Shown one piece after another: positions 1 through 6,966 of a stretch of 9,784 nucleotides of DNA. The stretch is from NCBI GenBank assembly GCA_965372015.1, contig CBDVAP010000118.1, positions 1 to 9,784 on the forward strand, written 5' to 3'. The DNA comes from JACZSB01 sp965372015. Lineage in GTDB: Bacteria > Fidelibacterota > Marinisomatia > SCGC-AAA003-L08 > TS1B11. Positions within the stretch are counted from its first letter, which is position 1. Every line of letters begins with the position of its first letter. The notes under the pieces were generated by a model. It saw only the letters and a program-made list of their open reading frames with translations. It had not been told where the DNA came from and searched no databases. The translations under genes and the position numbers were made by a program.

Positions 1-705
1 GGCAATTACGCTTATATAGCGGACACATACTCTTCCTTAGGATTAATAATCATGGATGTTGCAGATGCTGCTAATCCAACATTTGCTGGCTCCTTCAGGA
101 CACCGGACGGACATAATGATATATATGTTTCTGGCAATTATGCCTATATTGCTGCTGATAGCGATGGAGGCCTACAGATTGTTGATATTACCAATCCAGC
201 AAATCCTGTCTTTTCTGGATCGTACATTACACCAGGAGGTCCCGAAGGTGTATATGTTGCTGGCAGCTACGCATATATTGCTGACGGTACCTCTGGGGGG
301 CTACAGATCATTGACATTTCCGATCCAGCCAATCCTACTCCAGCAGGATCCAATCTTGAACCTGGTAACGCCATCAGTGTATTTGTTGCAGATTCCTATG
401 CCTATGTAGTAGATAATGACCTACAAATCATCAATGTTTCCAACCCAGCACAACCTACTTTTGCAGGCTCCTATACTACGCCCGGTCTATCAAAAAAGGT
501 TTTTGTCTCCGGTAATTATGCCTATGTGGCGGATAGGTCATATGGACTTCAAGTTCTAAACATTTCCAATCCGGTCAGCATTACGCTCGCAGGATTTTAC
601 GACACACCAAGTTTTGCCTATGGTGTATTCCTCGTCGGGGATTATGCTTATGTGGCAAATGGAACAAGTGGTTTGTTGATTTTCGATATATCGGGCCTGC
701 CGTGA
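1..705 (+). CDS. LVIVD-repeat protein, 3' part (5' end outside window)
   Basis: The reading frame is open from the first base, so the gene starts upstream; the in-frame ATG at 52 is internal. The visible 234 residues are almost entirely tandem repeats. Each carries a G-N/S-Y-A-Y-(I/V)-A-D strand, a G-L-Q-I-(I/V)-(D/N)-(I/V)-S-N-P strand and an A-G-S-Y-x-T-P turn. Repeats begin at visible residues 1, 45, 88, 131, 171 and 213, a period of 40-44, and the last is cut short. This is the LVIVD repeat family, thought to fold as a beta-propeller and found in secreted or cell-surface proteins. The protein ends soon after a final strand (L-L-I-F-D-I-S) with no sorting domain or membrane anchor. Its ligand cannot be read from sequence. 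The next gene follows 46 bases downstream on the same strand and may be co-transcribed. Base composition is more AT-rich than the genes at 2404-6675. Confidence 0.88.
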   Translation, partial: GNYAYIADTYSSLGLIIMDVADAANPTFAGSFRTPDGHNDIYVSGNYAYIAADSDGGLQIVDITNPANPVFSGSYITPGGPEGVYVAGSYAYIADGTSGGLQIIDISDPANPTPAGSNLEPGNAISVFVADSYAYVVDNDLQIINVSNPAQPTFAGSYTTPGLSKKVFVSGNYAYVADRSYGLQVLNISNPVSITLAGFYDTPSFAYGVFLVGDYAYVANGTSGLLIFDISGLP

Positions 706-713
706 GGGGGAAG

Positions 714-755
714 ATGATGAAAAGGAAGAAACCATCAATGCGAACCCATAAATGA
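714..755 (+). CDS. possible 13-codon leader ORF
   Basis: A short frame encoding MMKRKKPSMRTHK starts just after a purine-rich ribosome-binding-like stretch (GAGGGGGAAG, 705-713). Its TGA (753-755) overlaps the ATG (752-754) of the following frame. The overlap would allow translational coupling. The basic peptide also resembles the n-region of a signal peptide that has become separated from the hydrophobic segment encoded near 857-895. It may be a coupling leader, a broken gene start, or chance. Confidence 0.22.
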   Translation: MMKRKKPSMRTHK

Positions 756-2293
756 GCTCGCTAAATCAAAAAAAGACGGCTAAAGCCGCCTGTCTGGGGA
801 TTATAGCGCCCTTCAGCGTGGTTTTTTCGACTCAGCGAGGTGGTTTACCGCCTCGCATCGTGGTTTGTCTTATCAGCCTCCTCCTCTCAAGCTGCGCCGT
901 CGTCACCACCACCAAGCAGCGGCCCACCAGGGCAACCCGCAACGACGCCGTTGTCGATTCCGTGATTGCCCAGAACTTCCAGGCTGTGCAGCTACCGGAT
1001 GCCCACAAGCCGGAACTGAATATCGCCCTTGAGCAGCAGCTGGGCAGAACCAGGCAGTATCAGCGCCGCCACATTGAGAAACGTCGCCTTAAGCCAGCCG
1101 TCCGCGTGACTCTGTGGGCAACCGGTGCTGCCATTGCCGGTGGCGGGTACTACCTATATGATCAGACCGGCAGGTCAAGGCTGGGAGAATTGGCAATGGG
1201 GGCCGGTGGACTTATACCGTTAGGTGGTGGAATCATAACCGCTAGTTTGCCGCCTGTCGGCGAACAGTGGAAGGATGAAAGCTGGGTGCTGCCGATGGAA
1301 ACCCGACCTGCCCCAAGAGTGCCTCTGCGCGTTGCCACCGGCGATTCAACTTGGACAAAGGCTACAAACTCCCAGGGCATGATAACGGTGGACATATCAA
1401 AGTTCGCCGATGAAGTGGCATTAGGAAAACCGCTCAGGGTAACAGTCGCCTTAGTCGAGGACTTAAAGCAAAAGGCAAGTTTTGTCGTGCCCGCAGATGT
1501 GGTAAACCACCACCGAACACCGCCTGAAATTCAGTTTACCAGCCCATCGTCGAGCGGTGCTGAAGGTGTATCTCCAGTCTCCATTCCAGTGGTACTGTCC
1601 TCCGTATCAGGTCTTATCGCCGCCGTTGATTATTCCGTAACCGGAGGCACGTCGGAGGGGGAGGGGATGGACTATTTTTTAAAAGCAGGTAGACTTACCA
1701 TCCCGGCAGGTGATACATCCGCCACAATCGATATTCTAATCACCGACGATGACGCTGTTGAGGGTGATGAGTCCATCCTGGTTTCCCTCTCCAGACCAAT
1801 GAATGCTACTCTAGGTGGCAATACAATGCATACTCACATCATTATAGACAATGACGAAACGCGTCCAGTAACGGTTATCAGTGCAGGAAATATTGCCACA
1901 ATCGCCATCCTGGACTTCCAGGGCATTGGCGTCTCAGCCCAGGAGGCCATGGTGCTGACTAATCGACTGGCGACAAAAATGGTTGCCCTGGGCGCCTACC
2001 AGGTGATCGAACGCGGGCAGATGGAGCAGATTCTTCAGGAGCAGGATTTCCAACTCACAGGTTGTACTACCAGCGAATGCGCGGTTGAGATTGGACAGTT
2101 GATCGGTGCCCAGCAGATGCTGGCGGGTTCGTTCGGGAAGCTTGGGACGGTCTATACGATTGACATGAAAATCATTGATGTTGAAACAGGCCGAATCCTG
2201 CATACTACCTCCTACGATATTGAAGGATCGATCAATCTCCTTCTCACCGAGGGGTTGGAAGAGGCGGTAAGACGGATTACCAATACGGATTAA
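752..2293 (+). CDS. lipoprotein with Calx-beta and CsgG/LpoB-like domains
   Basis: Predicted outer-membrane lipoprotein of up to 513 residues. A hydrophobic run V-V-C-L-I-S-L-L-L-S-S-C ends in a lipobox with C48 as the lipidated cysteine. A glycine-rich hydrophobic stretch lies near residues 124-165. A Calx-beta domain spans about 259-368, with its D-D-D-A-V-E-G-D-E-S core at 332-341 and closing D-N-D at 366-368. A CsgG/FlgO/LpoB-like domain begins at I-A-I-L-D-F (384-389) and continues through Y-Q-V-I-E-R-G-Q-M, a C438/C443 pair and I-D-V-E-T-G-R-I-L. CsgG-like domains occur in curli secretion pores and in penicillin-binding-protein activators; Calx-beta domains are adhesion or calcium-binding modules. 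The exact role is unknown. The start is uncertain: the ATG at 752 has a weak ribosome site and leaves 47 residues before the cysteine. In-frame GTG codons at 818 and 860 would give more usual signal-peptide lengths. Confidence 0.85.
   Translation: MSSLNQKKTAKAACLGIIAPFSVVFSTQRGGLPPRIVVCLISLLLSSCAVVTTTKQRPTRATRNDAVVDSVIAQNFQAVQLPDAHKPELNIALEQQLGRTRQYQRRHIEKRRLKPAVRVTLWATGAAIAGGGYYLYDQTGRSRLGELAMGAGGLIPLGGGIITASLPPVGEQWKDESWVLPMETRPAPRVPLRVATGDSTWTKATNSQGMITVDISKFADEVALGKPLRVTVALVEDLKQKASFVVPADVVNHHRTPPEIQFTSPSSSGAEGVSPVSIPVVLSSVSGLIAAVDYSVTGGTSEGEGMDYFLKAGRLTIPAGDTSATIDILITDDDAVEGDESILVSLSRPMNATLGGNTMHTHIIIDNDETRPVTVISAGNIATIAILDFQGIGVSAQEAMVLTNRLATKMVALGAYQVIERGQMEQILQEQDFQLTGCTTSECAVEIGQLIGAQQMLAGSFGKLGTVYTIDMKIIDVETGRILHTTSYDIEGSINLLLTEGLEEAVRRITNTD
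768..790 (-). terminator. terminator-like hairpin read on the minus strand
   Basis: Read on the minus strand, GGCGGC (790-785), loop TTTA and GCCGTC (780-775) form a 6-bp stem with one G-U pair, followed directly by seven T. The shape is that of an intrinsic terminator. No minus-strand gene lies just upstream, so it may stop antisense transcription, or be a structured element inside an unusual gene start. Confidence 0.35.
835..856. repeat. 9-bp inverted repeat near the lipoprotein start
   Basis: GCGAGGTGG (835-843) and CCGCCTCGC (848-856) pair over nine positions, with one T-G wobble, around a TTTA loop. The hairpin ends four bases before the in-frame GTG at 860 and sits inside the doubtful N-terminal coding part of the lipoprotein. 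It could control initiation or belong to a small inserted palindromic element. No T-tract follows on either strand. Confidence 0.5.
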
Positions 2294-2304
2294 GTAGTCC
2301 GCAG

Positions 2305-2339
2305 CTCGATACTGGATACTCGATGTTGGATATTGGATG
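2305..2339. repeat. five tandem 7-bp units (YTSGATR)
   Basis: Five consecutive heptamers: CTCGATA, CTGGATA, CTCGATG, TTGGATA, TTGGATG. They begin 12 bases after the stop of the plus-strand lipoprotein gene. The 12-mer TTGGATATTGGA recurs at 8674-8685, and a two-unit version (CTGGATG, CTGAATC) lies at 7780-7793, so the motif is dispersed. Confidence 0.75.
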
Positions 2340-2342
2340 GGA

Positions 2343-2368
2343 CCCCGCCAATCCCGCTATCGGCGGGG
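2343..2368. terminator. GC-rich hairpin between convergent genes
   Basis: CCCCGCC (2343-2349) pairs with GGCGGGG (2362-2368) around a 12-base loop. It lies between the convergent lipoprotein gene (ends 2293) and GlmU-like gene (ends 2404), where a bidirectional terminator is expected. An A-rich run follows but no clear T-tract on the plus strand, so this is a structural candidate only. Confidence 0.45.
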
Positions 2369-2382
2369 CTCGGTACAAAAAA

Positions 2383-2410
2383 CTAGAAACTAGAAACCCG
2401 TAACTAGAAA
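2383..2410. repeat. four tandem 7-bp units (CTAGAAA)
   Basis: Heptamers CTAGAAA, CTAGAAA, CCCGTAA (degenerate) and CTAGAAA. The last unit overlaps the 3' end of the minus-strand GlmU-like gene and supplies its TAG stop. This heptad family is distinct from the one at 2305-2339 on the other side of the hairpin. Confidence 0.7.
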
Positions 2411-3648
2411 TCCTCCCTTTCCCCGGCCGTTTCTTCAAACACATGCCGGATAACCTGCTCTCCCGCAGCTGTTAAGTCCAGCTGGCGGCGGCCCAGGACC
2501 CGGCGGGCTACCTGCAGGCACTTTTCCAGGCGGTATTCCTGCAAACCGCCGGCGCCGCCCCAGCTGAAACTGGGTATATACTTGGGTGGGAAGTCGGCTC
2601 CGAAGATGTTGCAGCCCACGCCCAGGACGGTGCCGGTGTTCAGTATGGTGTTGATGCCGGTCTTGGTATGGTCGCCGATAGTGGCCCCCACGAACATGGA
2701 GCCGGTGTCCACCAGTTCACCGTCCACCAGTACTTTCACATTGCCGTAGTCGTTCTTTAAGTCGCTGTTGCTGGTGCAGGCCCCCAGGTTGACCCACTGG
2801 CCCAGGTAGGCGTGGCCCACAAAGCCGTCGTGCTGCTTGTTGGAATAGCTGTGGAAAATGCTCTCCTCCACCTCGCCGCCCACCTTGCATACCTCGCCGA
2901 TGGTGGTGCCTTCGTAAATCTTGGCCCCCATTTTGATGGCGGACTTATGTCCCACGTAAACCGGCCCCTCGATGAGCGCCCCGGCCATGATGGTGGCATC
3001 CCGGTCGATGAAGATCGGTCCCCCGGAGGCATCCAGCACGGCGCCGGGCATGACCCTGGAGCCGGGCGCCAGGCACAGGTTGCCCTTTTCCACCAGGTAG
3101 GCGCCGTCCATCACCAGGCCTTCAATGGTTCCTGCGGTAGCCACCAAGGGGAAGTCGGCGATGATCTGGTCGGCATTGTGATGCACCAGGTCCCAGGGCC
3201 ACTCTATGATAGTGGCCTCGACCTCCTCGGTTTCCACCGCCGATGGTTGTTCCGGTGACGACGATCTGGCCGGGTCCAAAGCAGCCAACCGGTCGCCGGA
3301 CATACGGGCGGCCACCAGCTCGTCACCGCAGCGGTAGTAGCGGTCGGGGCCTTCCAGCGGTATCCGGCGGGCCAGGTCGGCGTTCCAGAGCACCCGGCCG
3401 TTCACCGCCAGCACGCTCCCGGTGGGCAATTGGTTCACTTTAGCGTCGGGGCTCCCCTCGGCCAGGTATTCCGCCAGGTAGGGGCGGCATTCCAGGGCGT
3501 ATTCCGGCGGGTCGTAGGCTCGCAGAATCTTCTCCCGCAGGGTCAAAATGCCGCAGCGCAGGTCGTAAGCCGGGCGCAGCCAGGTGAGGGGCAGCAGGCG
3601 GCGGCTATCACCGCCTTCAGTTATCCATAGGGTCACGGTTTTCTCCAT
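2404..3648 (-). CDS. GlmU-like sugar nucleotidyltransferase / acyltransferase
   Basis: A 414-residue cytoplasmic protein of the GlmU-like family found in Bacteroidota and relatives, proposed to provide UDP-N-acetylglucosamine where classical GlmU is absent. The N-terminal nucleotidyltransferase-like part shows G-G-D-S-R-R-L-L-P-L-T-W-L-R-P (12-26), V-L-A-V-N-G-R-V and I-I-E-W-P-W-D (147-153). The C-terminal half is a hexapeptide left-handed beta-helix, with the diagnostic run H-S-Y-S-N-K-Q-H-D-G-F-V-G-H followed by W-V-N-L-G-A, then G-D-H-T-K-T-G-I-N-T and F-P-P-K-Y-I-P-S-F-S-W-G-G. These blocks match the family closely, but the sugar substrate is inferred. The start ATG has no strong ribosome site. 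The upstream gene ends 45 bases away with no terminator between, so co-transcription is likely. That neighbour handles N-acetylglucosamine-containing polymers, which supports an amino-sugar role. Confidence 0.88.
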   Translation of the reverse strand: MEKTVTLWITEGGDSRRLLPLTWLRPAYDLRCGILTLREKILRAYDPPEYALECRPYLAEYLAEGSPDAKVNQLPTGSVLAVNGRVLWNADLARRIPLEGPDRYYRCGDELVAARMSGDRLAALDPARSSSPEQPSAVETEEVEATIIEWPWDLVHHNADQIIADFPLVATAGTIEGLVMDGAYLVEKGNLCLAPGSRVMPGAVLDASGGPIFIDRDATIMAGALIEGPVYVGHKSAIKMGAKIYEGTTIGEVCKVGGEVEESIFHSYSNKQHDGFVGHAYLGQWVNLGACTSNSDLKNDYGNVKVLVDGELVDTGSMFVGATIGDHTKTGINTILNTGTVLGVGCNIFGADFPPKYIPSFSWGGAGGLQEYRLEKCLQVARRVLGRRQLDLTAAGEQVIRHVFEETAGEREDF

Positions 3649-3693
3649 CAGTTTTCATTACTCAGGTTCATTTACCAATATTGCCGGTCAGTG

Positions 3694-6675
3694 TTACCGG
3701 TCAAGCGCGGTCTGCCAGCGGTCCTTCAATTTAATGTCCGGATTGCGGCGCTGGTCAGGGAGGGCCTGGTAGACCGCTGAATGAATCCTCTGGCGCCAGT
3801 CGTAATATTTGGGGCGCTTCCACGACCGGTGGGGATGGACCGCGTTGGTCAGCAGGATCACAAATACCCGGTTCTCAGGATCCATCCAGAGAGAGGTGCC
3901 GGTGAAGCCGGTGTGCCCGAAGCTGGACGATGAAGCATAAACCCCGGAGGACGCTTCACCGGCGGGGCTATCCCAGCCCAGGCAACGGGAACTGCCGGGG
4001 ATCACCTCGGCCCGCCGGGTAAACCGGGCCACGGTCTGGGGGCCGAAGATCAGGGAGTCGCGGTAGATACCGCCGTTAAGCATCATCTGGGCCAAAATCG
4101 CCAGGTCGGCGGCGGTGGAGAACAGCCCGGCATGACCGGCCACACCCCCCAGGCTCCAGGAATTCTCGTCGTGGACGTAGCCGTGAACCAACACACTGCT
4201 GTCCAACTGGCTGTATTCGGTGGGCACTATGCGGGACAGGCGTTCGCGGGGGGGATTGAAGTAGGTGGAGTTCATTCCCAGCGGCTTAAATATCACGCTA
4301 TCCAGGTAGACGTCCAGCGATAGACCGGAGAGCCGTTCGACAATCTTGCCCAGAGTGATAAAGCCGATATCGGAGTAGATGGTTTCAGCACCCGGCACGG
4401 TGTCCAGGACGGTGGCATAGACACTATCCAACCGGTTGGCGACAGTGCCGTCCATCAGGAAAAACTGCCTGAAAGGAGGCAATCCCGAACTGTGGGTCAA
4501 CAGGTGACGGATGGTCACCCGGGCTTTGAGCCGCGACTGGGCGCGAGTCGGGCCGCGAAACTGCGGCAAGTAGTGGACCACTTTCTCATCCAGCTCCAGC
4601 CGGCCCTCGTCAACCAGTTTCATGATGGCGGAGGTGGTGCCCACCGTCTTGGTGAGCGAGGCCAGATCGAAGATATCGCCCCGGCGGGTGGGCTCGGCCC
4701 GGTCGTAAGTGTGGTACCCGAAAGCCTCGTGAATGAATACTTTGCCGTCCCTGGCCGCCAGCAGCACCCCACCCGGCCAGGCTGAGTCGGCGACGGCCTC
4801 CCGCACCAGGCGCTTGACCGGCTCGATGACGGCGGCCACTTCGAAGGGCATTACCCGGCGCAGGGTCACATCATTGGGGGGAGGTACGGTGGTCCCGTCG
4901 ACAATCAGTGTGTCGGGCGGTGGTTCTACCAATACCAGTGAATCGAGGGGCAAATCCAGCCCGGCTCCCCGCTCAGCGACACCGGGCACCGACACCGGCA
5001 GCCGGCCGCCCACGGGCCGATAACCCAGCAAGGCATCAGCCAGGGCACCCTGCATCAGGCCGGAAGTATTAAAAGCGCAGATATAAGCGGGCGCTTCCGG
5101 GAAGGCCTGGATCAGGTAGGGGGTGCCCAGGCTGGCGATCACCAGGCGGCCGGTCTTGGCGAATAAGCCCCGGACGAAGGCCAACTGCTTGTCGGGCAGG
5201 AAAATGCGATCCTTGCTCACCGCAATACTCACGAAAGCGTTTACCAGTATGCGGGCGCCGGCGTCAATGGAATCGGTCACCAAGGCATAGACGTCCTCGT
5301 CGTCCGATTCATCCAACTGATAAGTTTTCACCGGGAGGCCGGTTTGCATAATGCGGCGGGTGACTAAACTGGTGCTGTGATTGAAAGGATAATCGTAAAG
5401 GTCGATGACCACCAGGGTATCGGTTTCGCTGGTCTCCCGGAGCGGCACCTGCTGTTCGTTCCTTAATAGCGTGATCCCCTGGGCGGCCAGTTCACGGGCG
5501 GTCTCCCGGTATTCGGAGCGGCCCAGGTTGCGGCGAGTGTCCTCGACACTGATATATCGCTGGCGGGAGAGGCCCAGCCGGGCTTTCAGGCGCAACACCC
5601 GCAGAGCGGCCTCGTTGATGCGATCACGAGTGATAAGGCCGTCAATCACAGCCTGCTCAACGACATCGATAGCATCGCGCGGGGGACCGTCTAAGATAAT
5701 CAGGTCGGCGCCGGCATTGATGGTGGCGATCAGGGCATAAGAGCGGGAGTAGTTCTGACTTATCCCGCCCATGGCCATGGCATCGGTGATTATTACGCCG
5801 TCAAAGCCCAATCGACCCCGGAGGATACCTTGCAACCAGAAGCTCGAGAGTGTGGCCGGAGTACCGGCGTGGGGCTGATAATCCGGGGCCTGAAGGTGGG
5901 CAACCATCACCATGTCCACCCCGGCGTCGATGGCGGCGGCAAAGGGCGCCAGTTCCACGGCCCACAGGCGGGCTGAATCACTGGGGATAGCAGCCAGGAA
6001 GGAGTGTGAGTCGGTTTCGGTATCGCCGTGGCCGGGGAAATGCTTGGCACAAGTGGCCATATTGTGATCGCGCAGACCGCGCATGAAAGCAGCGGCGAAC
6101 TCATTTACCCGGGCCGGGTCTTCACCGAAAGAACGGACGTTGATGATAGGGTTGGCGGGATTGATATTGACGTCCACCACCGGGCCCAGGTTGGCCTGGA
6201 TACCCACCGCCCGGCCCTCCAGGGCGGTGATGCGCCCGGCCGAATAGGCGTTCCGGGGATCGCCGCTGGCAGCCAGGGCCATGAAAGGGGGCAGTTGGGT
6301 ACCGCCGGGGAAGCGCTGGCCGAGACCTTTCTCGAGGTCGGCGTCGAACATAATGGGTACTTTAGACAGTTTCTGCAGCTGATTCATCATGGTCAGGGAA
6401 GAACCGGCCTCACCGTACCAGATATGAATCCCACCGATACCATCGGTGCTCAGTAGTTGCTCCAATCTTTGCCAGCGCCGGGAATCGGAGTTGATGAAGC
6501 GCATGCTCATGCTGGTGATCATCATTTGGGCGATCCGTTGCCGCAGGGTCAGCCGGCGGAGGGTCCGCCGCGCCCAGGTCTGTTCATTACCAGAGGGGAG
6601 CAGGCTGCAGCCGGTAAGCAGCAGCGCTACAATTAACCCGGTAACGAACTTGGCGCCGGTGTGTTTCAAAGTCAT
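3694..6675 (-). CDS. NagZ-type GH3 beta-N-acetylhexosaminidase fused to a serine hydrolase, lipoprotein
   Basis: A 993-residue two-enzyme lipoprotein. The ATG at 6675 gives a normal signal peptide (K-F-V-T-G-L-I-V-A-L-L-L-T-G-C, lipid site C23); a TTG 18 codons upstream is less credible because it lies inside a hairpin. The GH3 domain (about 40-370) has the NagZ signature K-H-F-P-G-H-G-D-T-E-T-D-S-H (211-224), with the D222/H224 acid-base dyad, and the nucleophile region I-I-T-D-A-M-A-M-G with D298. A GH3 C-terminal-like domain follows to about 600. The last part is a beta-lactamase/DD-peptidase-fold hydrolase with S-L-T-K (nucleophile S673, K676), Y-S-D (Y767) and H-T-G (H921-G923). NagZ enzymes cut N-acetylglucosamine from muropeptides; the serine hydrolase may act on peptides or esters. 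Such fusions are known in Bacteroidota. The sequence points to periplasmic cell-wall turnover, probably in one unit with the GlmU-like gene; the substrate is inferred. Confidence 0.9.
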   Translation of the reverse strand: MTLKHTGAKFVTGLIVALLLTGCSLLPSGNEQTWARRTLRRLTLRQRIAQMMITSMSMRFINSDSRRWQRLEQLLSTDGIGGIHIWYGEAGSSLTMMNQLQKLSKVPIMFDADLEKGLGQRFPGGTQLPPFMALAASGDPRNAYSAGRITALEGRAVGIQANLGPVVDVNINPANPIINVRSFGEDPARVNEFAAAFMRGLRDHNMATCAKHFPGHGDTETDSHSFLAAIPSDSARLWAVELAPFAAAIDAGVDMVMVAHLQAPDYQPHAGTPATLSSFWLQGILRGRLGFDGVIITDAMAMGGISQNYSRSYALIATINAGADLIILDGPPRDAIDVVEQAVIDGLITRDRINEAALRVLRLKARLGLSRQRYISVEDTRRNLGRSEYRETARELAAQGITLLRNEQQVPLRETSETDTLVVIDLYDYPFNHSTSLVTRRIMQTGLPVKTYQLDESDDEDVYALVTDSIDAGARILVNAFVSIAVSKDRIFLPDKQLAFVRGLFAKTGRLVIASLGTPYLIQAFPEAPAYICAFNTSGLMQGALADALLGYRPVGGRLPVSVPGVAERGAGLDLPLDSLVLVEPPPDTLIVDGTTVPPPNDVTLRRVMPFEVAAVIEPVKRLVREAVADSAWPGGVLLAARDGKVFIHEAFGYHTYDRAEPTRRGDIFDLASLTKTVGTTSAIMKLVDEGRLELDEKVVHYLPQFRGPTRAQSRLKARVTIRHLLTHSSGLPPFRQFFLMDGTVANRLDSVYATVLDTVPGAETIYSDIGFITLGKIVERLSGLSLDVYLDSVIFKPLGMNSTYFNPPRERLSRIVPTEYSQLDSSVLVHGYVHDENSWSLGGVAGHAGLFSTAADLAILAQMMLNGGIYRDSLIFGPQTVARFTRRAEVIPGSSRCLGWDSPAGEASSGVYASSSSFGHTGFTGTSLWMDPENRVFVILLTNAVHPHRSWKRPKYYDWRQRIHSAVYQALPDQRRNPDIKLKDRWQTALDR

Positions 6676-6696
6676 CCTCACAATTTTCCAGCAGAC

Positions 6697-6727
6697 AAAA
6701 AAGTGCGGTGGTGAAGCAGACCACCGC
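6697..6727 (-). terminator. intrinsic terminator or attenuator in the GH3 gene leader
   Basis: On the minus strand GCGGTGGT (6727-6720), a 7-base loop and ACCACCGC (6712-6705) form a perfect 8-bp stem, then AC and six T (6702-6697). It points toward the GH3 gene and ends about 21 bases before its ATG. No minus-strand gene lies between here and the divergent toxin-antitoxin operon, so it may act as a leader attenuator or protect the gene from readthrough. Confidence 0.6.
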
Positions 6728-6802
6728 AAATATTAAGTGCAAAATTAACCTATCGCTATAATAGGGTTACAGACAATTTCGGCGGTCGTTGGCCCGGGAA
6801 AA

Positions 6803-6886
6803 CCCTCTCCTCTCGCTCTGCGAGGCCTCTCCCTTATAAAGGGAGAGGGAATCCACCGTTGTGTGGATGGGATAGGTTCGGCTGAA
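6803..6886. repeat. structured palindromic repeat, copy 1
   Basis: Order of elements: CCTCTCC (6804-6810); small hairpin CTCGC-TCT-GCGAG (6812-6824); 10-bp stem CCTCTCCCTT/AAGGGAGAGG (6826-6848) with a 3-base loop; a spacer with a further inverted repeat (ATCCAC/GTGGAT, 6851-6868); and a tail GGATGGGATAGGTT. Copy 2 at 7436-7517 has the same order. Stem bases differ between the copies but stay paired. It lies upstream of the toxin-antitoxin promoter. Confidence 0.7.
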
Positions 6887-6916
6887 CATCCAGCGCCCGC
6901 ATAAAAGTGCCTATAC

Positions 6917-6954
6917 TAACGTTATAACGTCTTGACATCATAACGTCATAACGT
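6917..6954 (+). promoter_or_regulatory. TAACGT operator array
   Basis: Four copies of TAACGT start at 6917, 6925, 6941 and 6949, spaced 8, 16 and 8 bases apart. Copies 1-2 contain the perfect palindrome ACGTTATAACGT (6919-6930); the last copy lies in the palindrome ATAACGTTAT (6948-6957). The sites flank the -35 box and fill part of the promoter spacer. This suits cooperative binding of ribbon-helix-helix dimers, most simply the antitoxin encoded downstream acting on its own promoter. Confidence 0.65.
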
Positions 6955-6960
6955 TATATT
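6932..6960 (+). promoter_or_regulatory. sigma-70-like promoter of the toxin-antitoxin operon
   Basis: TTGACA (6932-6937, perfect -35 match), a 17-base spacer and TATATT (6955-6960, one mismatch from TATAAT). The antitoxin ATG begins six bases after the -10 box, so transcription should start at or next to the ATG and yield a leaderless mRNA. No Shine-Dalgarno sequence precedes the ATG. Confidence 0.72.
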
Positions 6961-6966
6961 CCCGGT

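Noticed and set aside
56..409. 117-codon ORF in another frame of the LVIVD gene
   Set aside because: A by-product of the repeated coding sequence; only the main frame gives the repeat motifs.
2757..3630. ORFs on both strands within the GlmU-like gene
   Set aside because: Low-complexity or arginine/proline-rich products without motifs, overlapping a well-supported family member.
6676..6729. Upstream TTG start extending the GH3 lipoprotein by 18 residues
   Set aside because: The TTG lies within a terminator-like hairpin and the extension would spoil the lipoprotein signal peptide that starts well at the ATG at 6675.
4132..6736. Several plus-strand ORFs of 60-140 codons opposite the GH3/serine-hydrolase gene
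   Set aside because: They are antisense shadows caused by high GC; the minus-strand frame carries all the catalytic motifs.
6917..6957. TAACGT repeats as a CRISPR array or replication-origin iterons
   Set aside because: Units are too short and tightly phased within a promoter, with no spacers and no replication gene nearby; operator use explains them better.
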